A stretch of DNA of 64,000 nt, from positions 62,001 through 126,000 of the forward strand of contig DAOUFE010000007.1 of NCBI GenBank assembly GCA_034430215.1, written 5' to 3'. The DNA is from UBA4782 sp034430215. Its GTDB lineage: Bacteria; Chloroflexota; Anaerolineae; Anaerolineales; Anaerolineaceae. This document shows positions 16,667-25,994 of the stretch, one piece after another. The notes under the pieces are model-generated. The model worked only from the letters and a program-made list of their open reading frames with translations, was not told where the DNA came from and ran no database searches. Made by a program: the position numbers and the translations under genes. Numbering within the stretch: position 1 is the stretch's first letter; every line of letters begins with the position of its first letter.

Positions 16667-19315
16667 ATGCAGGTAATTCTTACTCATGAACAGGCGGATT
16701 TTGATGCGTTGGCGTCCTTATTAGGCGCTCATCTGGTGAATCCAAAAAGCATCGCGATTTTGCCTCACCGCATGAACCGTAATGTGCAATCTTTTCTAAA
16801 TTTGTACGGAAGTGAATTACCCTTTAAAGATTTTCGAGACATTCCACCAGAACCCATCGGTCAAGTTATTCTGGTAGATACCCAATCAATGATCACATTG
16901 CGCGGGTTGCGATCTGACGCCAGAATACAGGTTTTCGATCACCATGAACCTCGTCAGATATTTCCTGATAATTGGGCTGTAACCACCCAGGCATTGGGAG
17001 CATGTACCACTTATTTCGTTGAAATTTTGCGTAATTGCAATGGTGGGATACACCCGGTTTATGCTACTCTTTTACTGCTTGGCATTTACGAAGATACAGG
17101 CTCATTAACCTACAGCTCAACTACATCAAGAGATGTCAGAGCGGTGGCATATCTACTTGAACATGGCGCAAATCTAACCATCGTCAGTGAATTCCTTAAT
17201 CCGCCTCTTTCGGACGAACAACGGCAAGTATACGATCGACTGCTGGCTTCAGTAAACACGTTGGTAATTCATGGTCAAAAGATCATTGTCAGTGTTACCG
17301 ATGCCGGAGATATGAGTGATGAAATTTCCAGCATTGCCCATAAACTGCGTGATCTGCTTGATCCAGATGGCCTCTTTATTATTGTTCGCACCCAGGAAGG
17401 TATACGCATTGTTGCACGCTCATCTACTAATCGTGTGAATGCAGCCGAAGTGGCTGCCCATTTTGGGGGTGGAGGGCACGCTCGTGCTGCAGCAGCTTTA
17501 ATCATCCCTTCCAGTTTTGAGTTGTCAGGTGATAAGAAACAACCGCTTGAGCGCATCTATCACGAGCTTTTACGTATCTTACCTGAACATGTCTCCCCTC
17601 CAATTACCGTTGGACAGATCATGTCCCGCCGTCCACTGCTTCTATCTCCTCAAACCTTGGCGAATGAAGCTGCTCAATTGATGCGCAAGTACGGTTATGA
17701 AGGGTATCCAGTTGTGGAAGATGGTAAAGTAATCGGTTTGCTCACACGCCGGGCAGTAGATCGTGCACTTGCTCATAAACTGAATATCCCTGCCAGTAGC
17801 TTGATGGAAGCTGGTGAGGTAATTACTCATCCTGGTGACCCTCTGGACGATTTACAACAGATTATGAGCAAAACCGGATGGGGGCAGGTTCCTGTGGTGG
17901 ACCCTTTAGATGGTCAGGTAGTTGGAATTGTAACACGTACTGATCTGCTCAAAACGCTTTCGAGTACGGGAGAAGCTACTCAAAAGCGGGTTAATCTATC
18001 TGAAAAGCTAGATGCGGCTTTACCTCCTGCCCGATTGGCATTGTTAAAACTTATTGCGGGTGAAGCCAATAAACAACACATTCCTGCTTATATCGTGGGG
18101 GGGTTTGTCCGCGACTTGCTGTTGGATCGACCAGGATTGGATTTTGATGTAGTTGTCGAAGGGGATGCCATAAAGATCGCCCGACAGCTCGAGCATCTAG
18201 TGGGGGGACGTGTCGTTATTCATCGTCGCTTTGGTACTGCAAAATGGTGGATTGCTGACATACATGATCAATTATTGGCAATCTTTAACCTGAAAGAGAA
18301 TTCTCCTTCGAGTCAGTTGCCTGATTCTGTAGATTTGATCAGTGCAAGACGTGAATTTTATGATTATCCCTCTGCCCTGCCTACGGTGGAGAGATCAAGT
18401 ATCAAGCTTGACTTACAACGTCGTGATTTTACTATCAACACCCTGGCTGTTCGATTAGATGGTAGACACTACGGAGCACTGTACGATTATTGGGATGGCG
18501 CCAACGACTTAAGACGCGGTCTGATACGGGTGTTACACTCTCTTTCCTTTGTAGATGACCCGACACGGATCCTACGCGCTATTCGGTTTGAACAACGATT
18601 TCACTTCCAGACTGAAGCACGCACTATGCAGCTTCTCATTGAAGCTCGCCCACTGCTTCGGCAGATTAGTGGTGACAGACTGCGCCATGAATTAGACCAG
18701 ATACTTTCAGAACCAAACCCTCATCTTATTCTTGCCAGACTTCAGGAATTGGAATTATTAGCTGCGATTCATCCCGAATTAAGATGGGATGAAACAAATG
18801 ACGAAGCCCTCCTTCATATGCTTCAGCAACCCCTCGACGTGGAATGGGAAATTGCCGAGACACCGCAATTACGGCATACCCTGGCATATATCATCTGGCT
18901 GGGAGAAACCCCTACAGAAAAGATCCGCTCCATTTCAAGTCGTTTGCGCTTACCACACCATACAATTGGTTGCCTGCTAGCCGCACGGAAATTATGGAAA
19001 GATATCGATGGATCGACCACAATTACACCCAGCCAGGTCGTCAACCGGTTGGATACCGTTCCTGTTGAAGTGCTTTATGCAATATATCACCAGAATATCC
19101 CAGCCTCCAGCAAAGAACATATTTTGCATTACATAACAAAATGGCGAAAGGTAAAACCGATCATTACTGCTGCTCATCTGCAGCAGCTCCAAATACCCCC
19201 TGGTCCATTATATAAAAAGATATTGGCTGGATTGCGATCAGCCTGGCTCGATGGAAGAATTCATTCTGCAGAAGAAGAAGAGTTATATTTGCAACAAATC
19301 TTAAAACAGTTGTAA
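16667..19315 (+). CDS. DHH-CBS-tRNA nucleotidyltransferase fusion (CCA- or A-adding type)
   Basis: An 882-residue three-part protein. Residues 1-310 are a DHH/DHHA1 phosphoesterase (QADFDALASLLGAHL, VFDHHEPR, and FGGGGHARAAAA). Residues 315-430 are two CBS domains (IMSRRPLLLSPQTLANEAAQLM and ADPLD-like second repeat). Residues 450-880 are a class II polyA-polymerase/CCA nucleotidyltransferase (YIVGGFVRDLLLD, LDFDVVVEGD and RRDFTINTLAVRLDG). The last domain would add or repair the tRNA 3' CCA. The DHH part is an exonuclease-like phosphodiesterase, and CBS pairs sense adenine nucleotides. The same architecture is known from other bacteria, including ones where CC- and A-adding are split. Which activity this one has cannot be told here. 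Confidence 0.9.
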   Translation: MQVILTHEQADFDALASLLGAHLVNPKSIAILPHRMNRNVQSFLNLYGSELPFKDFRDIPPEPIGQVILVDTQSMITLRGLRSDARIQVFDHHEPRQIFPDNWAVTTQALGACTTYFVEILRNCNGGIHPVYATLLLLGIYEDTGSLTYSSTTSRDVRAVAYLLEHGANLTIVSEFLNPPLSDEQRQVYDRLLASVNTLVIHGQKIIVSVTDAGDMSDEISSIAHKLRDLLDPDGLFIIVRTQEGIRIVARSSTNRVNAAEVAAHFGGGGHARAAAALIIPSSFELSGDKKQPLERIYHELLRILPEHVSPPITVGQIMSRRPLLLSPQTLANEAAQLMRKYGYEGYPVVEDGKVIGLLTRRAVDRALAHKLNIPASSLMEAGEVITHPGDPLDDLQQIMSKTGWGQVPVVDPLDGQVVGIVTRTDLLKTLSSTGEATQKRVNLSEKLDAALPPARLALLKLIAGEANKQHIPAYIVGGFVRDLLLDRPGLDFDVVVEGDAIKIARQLEHLVGGRVVIHRRFGTAKWWIADIHDQLLAIFNLKENSPSSQLPDSVDLISARREFYDYPSALPTVERSSIKLDLQRRDFTINTLAVRLDGRHYGALYDYWDGANDLRRGLIRVLHSLSFVDDPTRILRAIRFEQRFHFQTEARTMQLLIEARPLLRQISGDRLRHELDQILSEPNPHLILARLQELELLAAIHPELRWDETNDEALLHMLQQPLDVEWEIAETPQLRHTLAYIIWLGETPTEKIRSISSRLRLPHHTIGCLLAARKLWKDIDGSTTITPSQVVNRLDTVPVEVLYAIYHQNIPASSKEHILHYITKWRKVKPIITAAHLQQLQIPPGPLYKKILAGLRSAWLDGRIHSAEEEELYLQQILKQL

Positions 19316-19319
19316 ACTT

Positions 19320-19874
19320 GTGTCTTATAGAACTATGGTTGAGATATACACCCAAAAAGAACTGGTAAAACAGGTCATTTTTAGGCACCTGCGAAAAAAT
19401 GATCTGCCTGAATTGGAATGGAATGGTGAGTTCACTCATTTCAGAAAGATATATGCAGATGCGTTTTCTCGGGCAGAAGCTGGTTACTTAGTAGCCTGGG
19501 TTGTTGAACTTCCAGGTGCCGGCATCATAGGGCAGGCATTTGTTCAACTTATCTGCGACCGAATGGAATTGGCAAACGGTAAAGACCGTGCTTATATGTA
19601 TGCAATCCGTGTCAAACCTGAGTACCGCTGTAATGGAATTGGCCGAGCCTTACTTCAAACTGCAGAACGAGACCTCTACAATAGAGGTATAAGATTTGCT
19701 ACACTCAACGTTGCAAAAGATAATCCCCGAGCGCAAAAATTATACGAAGAATGTGGATACCATATCGTGGCGCACGAACCAGGTATATGGAGCTATCCTG
19801 ACGAAAAGGGAGTCTGGCATCAGGTAGTACAACCAGCCTGGAGAATGGAAAAAGTTCTCGTTGCAGAGTCATGA
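19320..19874 (+). CDS. GNAT-family N-acetyltransferase
   Basis: A 184-residue protein with the GNAT core: AYMYAIRVKPEYRCNGIGRALLQTAERDL (acetyl-CoA-binding motif A, R-x-x-G-I-G) and LNVAKDNPRAQKLYEECGYHI (motif B). The start could be GTG 19320, 4 bp after the previous stop, or ATG 19335 (MVEIYTQKEL). The gene probably shares a transcript with the upstream tRNA nucleotidyltransferase. The substrate is unknown. The motif order excludes most other folds. Confidence 0.85.
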   Translation: MSYRTMVEIYTQKELVKQVIFRHLRKNDLPELEWNGEFTHFRKIYADAFSRAEAGYLVAWVVELPGAGIIGQAFVQLICDRMELANGKDRAYMYAIRVKPEYRCNGIGRALLQTAERDLYNRGIRFATLNVAKDNPRAQKLYEECGYHIVAHEPGIWSYPDEKGVWHQVVQPAWRMEKVLVAES

Positions 19875-19888
19875 ACGTCTGATATAAT
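19861..19888 (+). promoter_or_regulatory. Candidate sigma-70 promoter for the EF-G paralogue
   Basis: TTGCAG (19861-19866), a 16-bp spacer and TATAAT (19883-19888) lie 76 bp before the ATG of the EF-G-like gene. The -35 overlaps the end of the GNAT gene. The roughly 70-base leader contains no recognised riboswitch. Confidence 0.5.
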
Positions 19889-19964
19889 TGCTAGGGCTTT
19901 TATCTGTAACCAAATTTTTTAGCCGGTTCAGGCTATTATCGCGTGCAAAGAAGGAACTGATTTC

Positions 19965-22037
19965 ATGAAAGAATATACAACCGAATCTATTCGCAACGTT
20001 GCAGTCGTATCACACAGTAGTGCTGGAAAAACCATCCTCTGCGAAGCATTTCTCCACTTCACAGGTGCCACTACGCGCCTGGGGAGAATCGAAGATGGTA
20101 CAACCGTATCGGATTTTGATGATGAGGAGATCCGGCGGGGAATTTCTCTTTATACCTCTGTTATTCCATTGGAATATAAGAACTGCAAGATCAATCTGCT
20201 GGACACACCAGGGTATACTGATTTTGTTGGAGAGGTAATTTCAGCTTTGCGTGTTGCTGATGCAGCGTTGGTACTGATTGACGCGACTGCTGGGCGCGAA
20301 GTTGGTACAGAGATCACCTGGAATTATTGTGACCAATTCAAACTTCCTCGAATCCTGGTAGTTAACAAGTTAAATCGTGAAAATGCCAGTTTCCAGAAAG
20401 CTCTCGCTTCTATGCAGGGCATCTCTGACACACGCTTCCTCCCCATCCAGCTTCCCTGGGGTGAAAAACTAGATTTCCAGGGTGTTATCGACTTGTTGAC
20501 CATGAAAGCCTATAAAGGCGATGGTAAAACAGCAGTAGAGATCCCAGCGGATATGAAAGAAGAAGCTGAAGCTGCTCGAATTGCAGTGATAGAAGCTGCA
20601 GCAGAAGGTGATGATGCCTTATTTGAAAAATACCTCGAATCTGGCACCCTTTCGGATGAAGAAATCCTCCGTGGATTGCGTGCTTCAGTGATAGCAGGAT
20701 CATTTATACCCGTGGCTGTTGCCGCTGGTGGTGCGGAAATCGGTCTGGCAACTTTATTAGACGCTATCGTAGGTTTATTGCCATCTCCAGTGGAGGCTCC
20801 GACTGCTGTAGCCAATGTAAAAGACACCACAGTGGAGTTAAAGGCTTCTGACTCCGACCCTCTGGCAGCATATGTTTGGAAAACCACAGCAGATCCATTT
20901 GTGGGCAAGCAAACATATTTCCGTATTTATTCTGGCTCATTGAATTCTGACAGCCGTGTTTGGAATAATACCAAAAATGTAGAAGAAAGAATGGGTAACC
21001 TGTTCACCCCTCGAGGGAAAGAAACCATTGCGGTTAAAATACTGCATGCAGGTGACATTGGTAGTGTTGCAAAGTTAGGCGAAACTACCACAACAAATAC
21101 TTTTTGTGACCGCTCGAGCGGATATATCCTGCCTATTCCACAATACCCTCATTCCCTCTACCAGGTAGCTATCTTCCCCAAGACCCAGGCTGATTCAACA
21201 AAGATCAGCCCTGCACTCACCCGCTTATGCGAAGAAGATATGACTTTATCCTGGCGTATGGACCCATCTACTAACCAGACAATCCTTCAGGGCATGGGTG
21301 ACCAGCATATCGATGTTGCAATCCGCCGTGCTGAAAGTAAATTCCAGGTCAACCTGATAATTGATATCCCCAAGGTGCCATATAAAGAAGCTATCAATAA
21401 AAAAGCTTCTGCTATGTACCGCCATAAAAAGCAAACCGGTGGTTCAGGCCAATTCGGTGAAGTCCATCTCCGTGTCGAGCCAAATCTGGAAAGTGATTTC
21501 GAAATTGTAAATGAGATCTTTGGTGGTGCAATCTCATCAAGCTATATCCCCGCCATTGAAAAAGGTATTCGCGGCGTCATGAAAGAAGGCATTCTGGCTG
21601 GTTACCCTGTTTCCGGTGTGCGCGTTGCAGTGTTCGATGGGAAAGAGCACCCTGTAGATTCGAAACCAATCGCATTCGAAATTGCTGGACGTGAAGCTTT
21701 TAAACTCGCTTTCAAAGATGCTAACCCAATCTTGCTTGAGCCAATCATGAATGTCAAGATCATTGTTCCTGAAGCAAACATGGGTGATGTAATGGGCGAC
21801 TTGAACACTCGTCGTGCCCGAATTCAAGGAATGGAAACGGAAAAAGGAAAATCGACTGTATCTGCCCAGGTCCCCCTGGCAGAAATGCAGCGCTATACCA
21901 CACAACTACGGTCCATTACCGGTGGCCGTGGCATCTTTACCATGGAATATGACCATCATGAAATGGTTCCGCAACACGTAGCTGCTGAGATCATCGCTGC
22001 GAAACAAAAAGAGCAAGAAAGTCACAAGGAAGAGTAA
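19965..22037 (+). CDS. EF-G-like translational GTPase paralogue (FusA2 type)
   Basis: A 690-residue protein with the five EF-G domains. The P-loop is SHSSAGKT (residues 16-23), where EF-G has AHIDAGKT. The G3 motif is DTPGYTDF, with Tyr in place of the catalytic His of canonical EF-G (DTPGHVDF). The G4 motif reads NKLN rather than NKxD, so the Asp that reads guanine is Asn here. The first two changes are usual for the EF-G-2/FusA2 group; the third is not. The C-terminal domains IV and V are complete (GGSGQFGEVHLRVEP and LEPIMNVKIIVPEANMGDVMGDLNTRRARI). It is unlikely to be the main translocase. A canonical terminator follows at 22055. Confidence 0.88.
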   Translation: MKEYTTESIRNVAVVSHSSAGKTILCEAFLHFTGATTRLGRIEDGTTVSDFDDEEIRRGISLYTSVIPLEYKNCKINLLDTPGYTDFVGEVISALRVADAALVLIDATAGREVGTEITWNYCDQFKLPRILVVNKLNRENASFQKALASMQGISDTRFLPIQLPWGEKLDFQGVIDLLTMKAYKGDGKTAVEIPADMKEEAEAARIAVIEAAAEGDDALFEKYLESGTLSDEEILRGLRASVIAGSFIPVAVAAGGAEIGLATLLDAIVGLLPSPVEAPTAVANVKDTTVELKASDSDPLAAYVWKTTADPFVGKQTYFRIYSGSLNSDSRVWNNTKNVEERMGNLFTPRGKETIAVKILHAGDIGSVAKLGETTTTNTFCDRSSGYILPIPQYPHSLYQVAIFPKTQADSTKISPALTRLCEEDMTLSWRMDPSTNQTILQGMGDQHIDVAIRRAESKFQVNLIIDIPKVPYKEAINKKASAMYRHKKQTGGSGQFGEVHLRVEPNLESDFEIVNEIFGGAISSSYIPAIEKGIRGVMKEGILAGYPVSGVRVAVFDGKEHPVDSKPIAFEIAGREAFKLAFKDANPILLEPIMNVKIIVPEANMGDVMGDLNTRRARIQGMETEKGKSTVSAQVPLAEMQRYTTQLRSITGGRGIFTMEYDHHEMVPQHVAAEIIAAKQKEQESHKEE

Positions 22038-22054
22038 TTCTTCGGTTATCGAAC

Positions 22055-22084
22055 AAAAAACCAGGTGCTTGCGCCTGGTTTTTT
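22055..22084 (+). terminator. Rho-independent terminator after the EF-G paralogue
   Basis: A GC-rich stem CCAGGTG / CGCCTGG with loop CTTG is flanked by a run of A before and a run of six T after (22079-22084). It is 17 bp past the stop codon. It is the clearest intrinsic terminator in this part of the window. Confidence 0.9.
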
Positions 22085-22103
22085 CTTGAAAGGAAAGATA
22101 AAA

Positions 22104-22322
22104 ATGGAATATCTTGAAGAAGTATGGGATGAAATATTATCACGGCAGCCAGAACTCATCAGGCAGGCATACAACAACCTGGATCAGGCAAGCCAGAAAG
22201 TTGTGATCACACATTTACATCGCATGGCATCAGAACCCGACTGGCACCCAGAGCAACAGGTATCAGCACAGACAGCCCTCGAAGTAATCGAACCTGGGAA
22301 TTCAGTCAAAACCGATAAATGA
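22104..22322 (+). CDS. Small protein of unknown function (72 aa)
   Basis: The start is ATG 22104, with the good ribosome site AAAGGAAAG just upstream. A longer frame from 22065 would begin inside the terminator and is rejected. The protein MEYLEEVWDEILSRQPELI... is acidic and predicted to be helical in its first 50 residues, with no Cys and no membrane segment. It lies right after the terminator of the EF-G-like gene and 28 bp before the LOG gene, so it probably starts a new transcript. I do not recognise a family. Confidence 0.65.
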   Translation: MEYLEEVWDEILSRQPELIRQAYNNLDQASQKVVITHLHRMASEPDWHPEQQVSAQTALEVIEPGNSVKTDK

Positions 22323-22350
22323 GGTACAATTGACCAGTTCAGGAGAACCA

Positions 22351-22902
22351 ATGAAAGTTTCAGTTTTTGGTGCAGCAAACCCCAAACCCGGAGAAAAACC
22401 TTATGAAGATGCATACCGGTTGGGAAAATTGTTAGGAGAAGCCGGTCACACCGTGCTTACTGGTGGTTATATTGGGATGATGGAAGCCGTATCTCATGGC
22501 GCAGCAGATGCAGGCGCACATGTGATCGGTGTAACCTGCGATGAGATAGAGAATTGGCGGCAGATACAGCCCAACGCCTGGGTTAAAGAAGAATGGCGGC
22601 TGCCAACACTTCATGAACGCCTTATCTCCTTATTGGATGGTTGCGACGCAGCAATCGCACTCCCCGGAGGGGTCGGTACACTGACAGAGATCCTCATGCT
22701 CTGGAACCGGCTTGCTATTCACTCCACACCACCCAGACCTTGCATCATCATTGGAGAGCCCTGGCAGAATGTATTTTTGTCGCTTCGTGACAATCTGGGA
22801 CAATTCATCAAAGAACACGATTGGGATTACCTCCAATTTGTGCCCGATATTGATGGAGCTGTAAAACAAATAAATTTACATCAGCCGATCAAAAAAGGCT
22901 GA
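22351..22902 (+). CDS. LOG-family / TIGR00725-like nucleotide-binding protein
   Basis: The start is ATG 22351 with AGGAGA at 22341-22346. The protein (about 183 residues) begins MKVSVFGAANPKPGE and has the LOG-family motifs TGGYIGMMEAVSHGA and the catalytic-type PGGVGTLTEI. LOG enzymes release ribose 5-phosphate from N6-modified AMP, and relatives include misannotated lysine decarboxylases. It probably hydrolyses a nucleoside monophosphate in the cytoplasm. It is followed 23 bp later by proS. Confidence 0.85.
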   Translation: MKVSVFGAANPKPGEKPYEDAYRLGKLLGEAGHTVLTGGYIGMMEAVSHGAADAGAHVIGVTCDEIENWRQIQPNAWVKEEWRLPTLHERLISLLDGCDAAIALPGGVGTLTEILMLWNRLAIHSTPPRPCIIIGEPWQNVFLSLRDNLGQFIKEHDWDYLQFVPDIDGAVKQINLHQPIKKG

Positions 22903-22925
22903 AATTCTTAACTATTTGAGCAAAT

Positions 22926-24359
22926 ATGAGCGAAGAGAAATTACCTACCCGAGCAGAAAATTTTTCAGAATGGTACAACACCCTGGTTCAACGTGCTGAA
23001 TTGGCGGATTACGCCCCAGTACGCGGATGCATGGTGGTACGCCCTTATGGTTGGGCATTATGGGAGAATATCCAGGGAGCATTGGATAAACGATTTAAAG
23101 CTACTGGGCATGTCAATGCAGCTTTCCCATTATTCATTCCCATGTCATTTCTGGAAAGAGAAAAAGAGCACGTGGAAGGATTTTCTCCGGAACTGGCAGT
23201 GGTCACCATTGGTGGTGGTGAGACACTGGAAGAACCATTGGTCGTTCGCCCGACTTCTGAAACCATCATCGGTCATATGTATTCCAAATGGATCAAATCC
23301 TATCGTGACCTGCCTGTCTTAATCAACCAGTGGGCAAATGTGGTTCGCTGGGAAATGCGCACACGCCTTTTCCTTCGCACCTGTGAATTCTACTGGCAGG
23401 AAGGGCACACTGCCCATGCCACCGCCAAAGAAGCTGAAGAAGAAACCTTGCGTATGTTAGACCAATACGCTGATTTTGCAGTCAACGAAGCAGCAGTGCC
23501 TGTCATCAAAGGGCGCAAGAGCGAAGCTGAAAAATTCGCTGGCGCGCAGCATTCATACACCATCGAAGCCATGATGGGTGACACCCGTGCATTACAATCA
23601 GGCACATCACACAACCTTGGGCAGAACTTTGCTAAAGCATTTGATATCAAATACCTGGATGAAACCAATAATTTGCAATATTGCTGGACAACCTCCTGGG
23701 GTCTTTCCACTCGCTTTGTAGGTGCCATTATCATGACACATGGCGACGATCAGGGATTGGTGCTTCCTCCAAGGCTGGCACCCTACCAGATTGTGATCGT
23801 TCCCATCTTCCGCAATGATGCCGAAAGATCCGCAATTATGCCGGTTGTAGAACAGGTAAAGGGAATGTTATCCGCTTTTCGTGTGAAAGTTGACGACAGG
23901 AGCGAGGTTACTCCCGGTTTTAAATTCAACGATTGGGAAATGCGTGGCGTACCCCTGCGCATTGAAATTGGACCAAAGGATGTCGAAAAACATAGCGTCA
24001 TGACTGCTCGCCGTGATGTGCCAGGAAAACCTGGCAAAACGATTCTATCAATGGACAACCTGTCAGAACAAATCGGCAGCTTGCTGAACGAAATACAGGC
24101 AAACTTGTTAGTCAAAGCTACCCAATTCCGTGATGAGCATATTTCTGAACCCCGCGATTATGATCACTTGAAAGAAATTGTACAAAATGGTTGGGCATAT
24201 GCCTGGTGGTGTGGAAGTGCAGAATGTGAAGCAAAGGTAAAGGAAGAAACCAAAGCTGGCACTCGCTGCATCCCCCTGAACCAGGAACTTGGCAAAGGAA
24301 AATGTATTTACTGTGGTAAAGAAGCCACAGAAAAAGTCTACTTTGCCAGGGCGTATTAG
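22926..24359 (+). CDS. proS: Proline--tRNA ligase, archaeal/eukaryotic type
   Basis: A 477-residue class II synthetase. The catalytic motifs are TSETIIGHMYSKWI (motif 2 region) and LVLPPRLAPYQIVIVPIF (start of the anticodon-binding domain). It lacks the roughly 180-residue INS editing domain of long bacterial ProRS. The C-terminus has the extra zinc-like domain of the short type (CGSAECE, then CIYCGKEATEK) and ends in FARAY with the terminal Tyr of this class. It charges tRNA-Pro in the cytoplasm. This form occurs in several bacterial phyla as well as archaea. Confidence 0.96.
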   Translation: MSEEKLPTRAENFSEWYNTLVQRAELADYAPVRGCMVVRPYGWALWENIQGALDKRFKATGHVNAAFPLFIPMSFLEREKEHVEGFSPELAVVTIGGGETLEEPLVVRPTSETIIGHMYSKWIKSYRDLPVLINQWANVVRWEMRTRLFLRTCEFYWQEGHTAHATAKEAEEETLRMLDQYADFAVNEAAVPVIKGRKSEAEKFAGAQHSYTIEAMMGDTRALQSGTSHNLGQNFAKAFDIKYLDETNNLQYCWTTSWGLSTRFVGAIIMTHGDDQGLVLPPRLAPYQIVIVPIFRNDAERSAIMPVVEQVKGMLSAFRVKVDDRSEVTPGFKFNDWEMRGVPLRIEIGPKDVEKHSVMTARRDVPGKPGKTILSMDNLSEQIGSLLNEIQANLLVKATQFRDEHISEPRDYDHLKEIVQNGWAYAWWCGSAECEAKVKEETKAGTRCIPLNQELGKGKCIYCGKEATEKVYFARAY

Positions 24360-24381
24360 ATAATTTTTCTTGAGTGAATGA

Positions 24382-24407
24382 GATGGGATCAATTGACAGA
24401 TCCCATC
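24382..24407 (+). terminator. Hairpin after proS
   Basis: A perfect 9-bp stem GATGGGATC / GATCCCATC with an 8-base loop lies 23 bp after the proS stop. Only a weak T-rich stretch follows (ATCTGATTATCTC), so efficiency is uncertain. Confidence 0.6.
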
Positions 24408-24484
24408 ATCTGATTATCTCTAATTTGCCGACATATCAATCATTTGGAAAGAACATCTGGAGTGCTTTGAAATGATAAAGACGA

Positions 24485-25345
24485 ATGTTTACAGATGCAT
24501 CTCCCAAAACTTTCCCATCCGTTACACCTATGCCCGCTGTTGATCTGAATCGTTTAAAGCATCAGATAGATGGATTGATCTGGAGGTTTACTCGTCCAGC
24601 CGAATTTGTACAAGAATTGCACGACATCTTTAGTTTTTACGCTGATCGGGTTTATAGACCTGGCGAATTGGTACAAAAAAAATCCAGCATCCAGGCATAT
24701 CATGTTCATTCTCTTGTGATGCGCCAATTGGAGATCGATCTGCATCAACGCTGTATCGAAAATCCCGGTGCAGCTCTTTCCTTGATCGATACTTTATGGC
24801 AGGAATCCATGCTGGAACCTCGTATTCTGGCTGCTGCACTGTTAGGTAAACTTCCACTCAACTATCAGCAAGATATCAGTAACCGTCTCATTTCCTGGTC
24901 TGGTCAAACTACCGATGAAAATTTACTCCGAATTTTATTGGAAAAAGGAACAATCCGCCTACGGCAGGAAAATTCAGAAGACTGGATACAGATCCTGAAA
25001 GAATGGGGAGCCAGTGAAGGAAAGGGAGCACAACGTGCCATGCTATACGCAATTCTTTCCCTCCTTCAGAACCCTGATTACGAAAATTTGCCCCCCTTGT
25101 TTGATATGACAGCTATCGCCATAAAAAGTCATCCTCAAGCATTACAGCGCGAACTGATCGAAGTAACTACCCTGCTTAAAGAGCGATCCCCCTCGGAATG
25201 CACTTACTTTATCCGTCAGATAATCCGGCTTGGCGTTTCGGAAGCCACGGCAAGGCTTCTGCGCAAGATCATTGCACTTTTCGATGAACCTGTGAGAAGT
25301 TCACTTCTCGCAGAATGGCGTACCTCCAGCGAACAACCTCAATAA
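24485..25345 (+). CDS. Helical-repeat protein of unknown function
   Basis: A 286-residue, mostly helical protein. Blocks such as ALSLIDTLWQESMLEPRILAAALLGKL and several following helix pairs resemble HEAT-like arrays of AlkD-type DNA-alkylation-repair proteins. The aromatic and basic catalytic residues of AlkD cannot be confirmed by eye. There is no signal peptide or membrane segment. The next gene encodes an HNH-like protein 22 bp downstream. The pairing of a DNA-binding-type repeat protein with an HNH nuclease is suggestive but unproved. Confidence 0.55.
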   Translation: MFTDASPKTFPSVTPMPAVDLNRLKHQIDGLIWRFTRPAEFVQELHDIFSFYADRVYRPGELVQKKSSIQAYHVHSLVMRQLEIDLHQRCIENPGAALSLIDTLWQESMLEPRILAAALLGKLPLNYQQDISNRLISWSGQTTDENLLRILLEKGTIRLRQENSEDWIQILKEWGASEGKGAQRAMLYAILSLLQNPDYENLPPLFDMTAIAIKSHPQALQRELIEVTTLLKERSPSECTYFIRQIIRLGVSEATARLLRKIIALFDEPVRSSLLAEWRTSSEQPQ

Positions 25346-25367
25346 AAATCGATCAAAGGATTTTCAC

Positions 25368-25829
25368 GTGAAGCTCTCTGTTGAACTTGTTCCACAATCC
25401 TGTTTCTTTTCAAATCTCCGTTCTAACCTGAGCAAGAAAGATTGGGAGAAGATCCGGCAGGAGTGTTTTTTCCGTGCCAATTATCGCTGCGAGATCTGCC
25501 ATTCCACCGGTGGAGGTCGTTCTCTCGAATGCCATGAGATCTGGCATTATGATGATATTACTCATACACAGACACTTACCGGCGTGATCGCTTTATGCCG
25601 TGATTGTCACCGGGTGAAGCACATGGCGCTTGCCCGCAAGATGGGGTGGAATATCCAGGCAGAAGAGCATCTGGCTGTCATCAATAATTGGGATCTGGAG
25701 CAGGTTAACAGCTACCTGGATGAGGTTTTTGAAGTTTTTGAGCAGCGCAGTCAATATCCCTGGAAATTGGATATTTCCTGGTTGCAAGATAAAGGGGTCA
25801 CTATCCCAGACATTCTTGACCGAGAGTGA
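25368..25829 (+). CDS. HNH-like endonuclease-fold protein
   Basis: The start is GTG 25368, with AAAGGA eight bases upstream. Residues 45-85 have an HNH-type zinc finger: CEICHST, then LECHEIWHYDD and LCRDCHRVKH. The four Cys of two zinc pairs and the HEIWHY/H segment fit the ββα-metal fold of HNH nucleases. The 153-residue length leaves a helical tail of unknown role. It follows the helical-repeat gene and precedes the rpsO promoter. It could be a repair or restriction-type nuclease. There is no mobile-intron or phage context. Confidence 0.78.
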   Translation: MKLSVELVPQSCFFSNLRSNLSKKDWEKIRQECFFRANYRCEICHSTGGGRSLECHEIWHYDDITHTQTLTGVIALCRDCHRVKHMALARKMGWNIQAEEHLAVINNWDLEQVNSYLDEVFEVFEQRSQYPWKLDISWLQDKGVTIPDILDRE

Positions 25830-25877
25830 GATTCCTGATTATTCACTCTTGTGAAATTTTCCTCCCTGAGCTCAAAT

Positions 25878-25907
25878 TTGACCTTAAATATCAGGTTTAG
25901 TTATAGT
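25878..25907 (+). promoter_or_regulatory. Sigma-70 promoter of rpsO
   Basis: TTGACC (25878-25883), an 18-bp spacer and TATAGT (25902-25907) lie about 88 bp before the rpsO ATG. A TATAAT overlaps at 25907-25912, but its spacing from the -35 is too long. The leader contains possible stem segments (GGCTTAAGGCTGCTGGC) that could serve S15 autoregulation. No known motif was matched with certainty. Confidence 0.6.
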
Positions 25908-25994
25908 ATAATAGATCATCGACTGGTCCTGCCTGTGGCTTAAGGCTGCTGGCATGGAGACCTGCACATAATAAACAGGAGAAAAGCAGACGTC

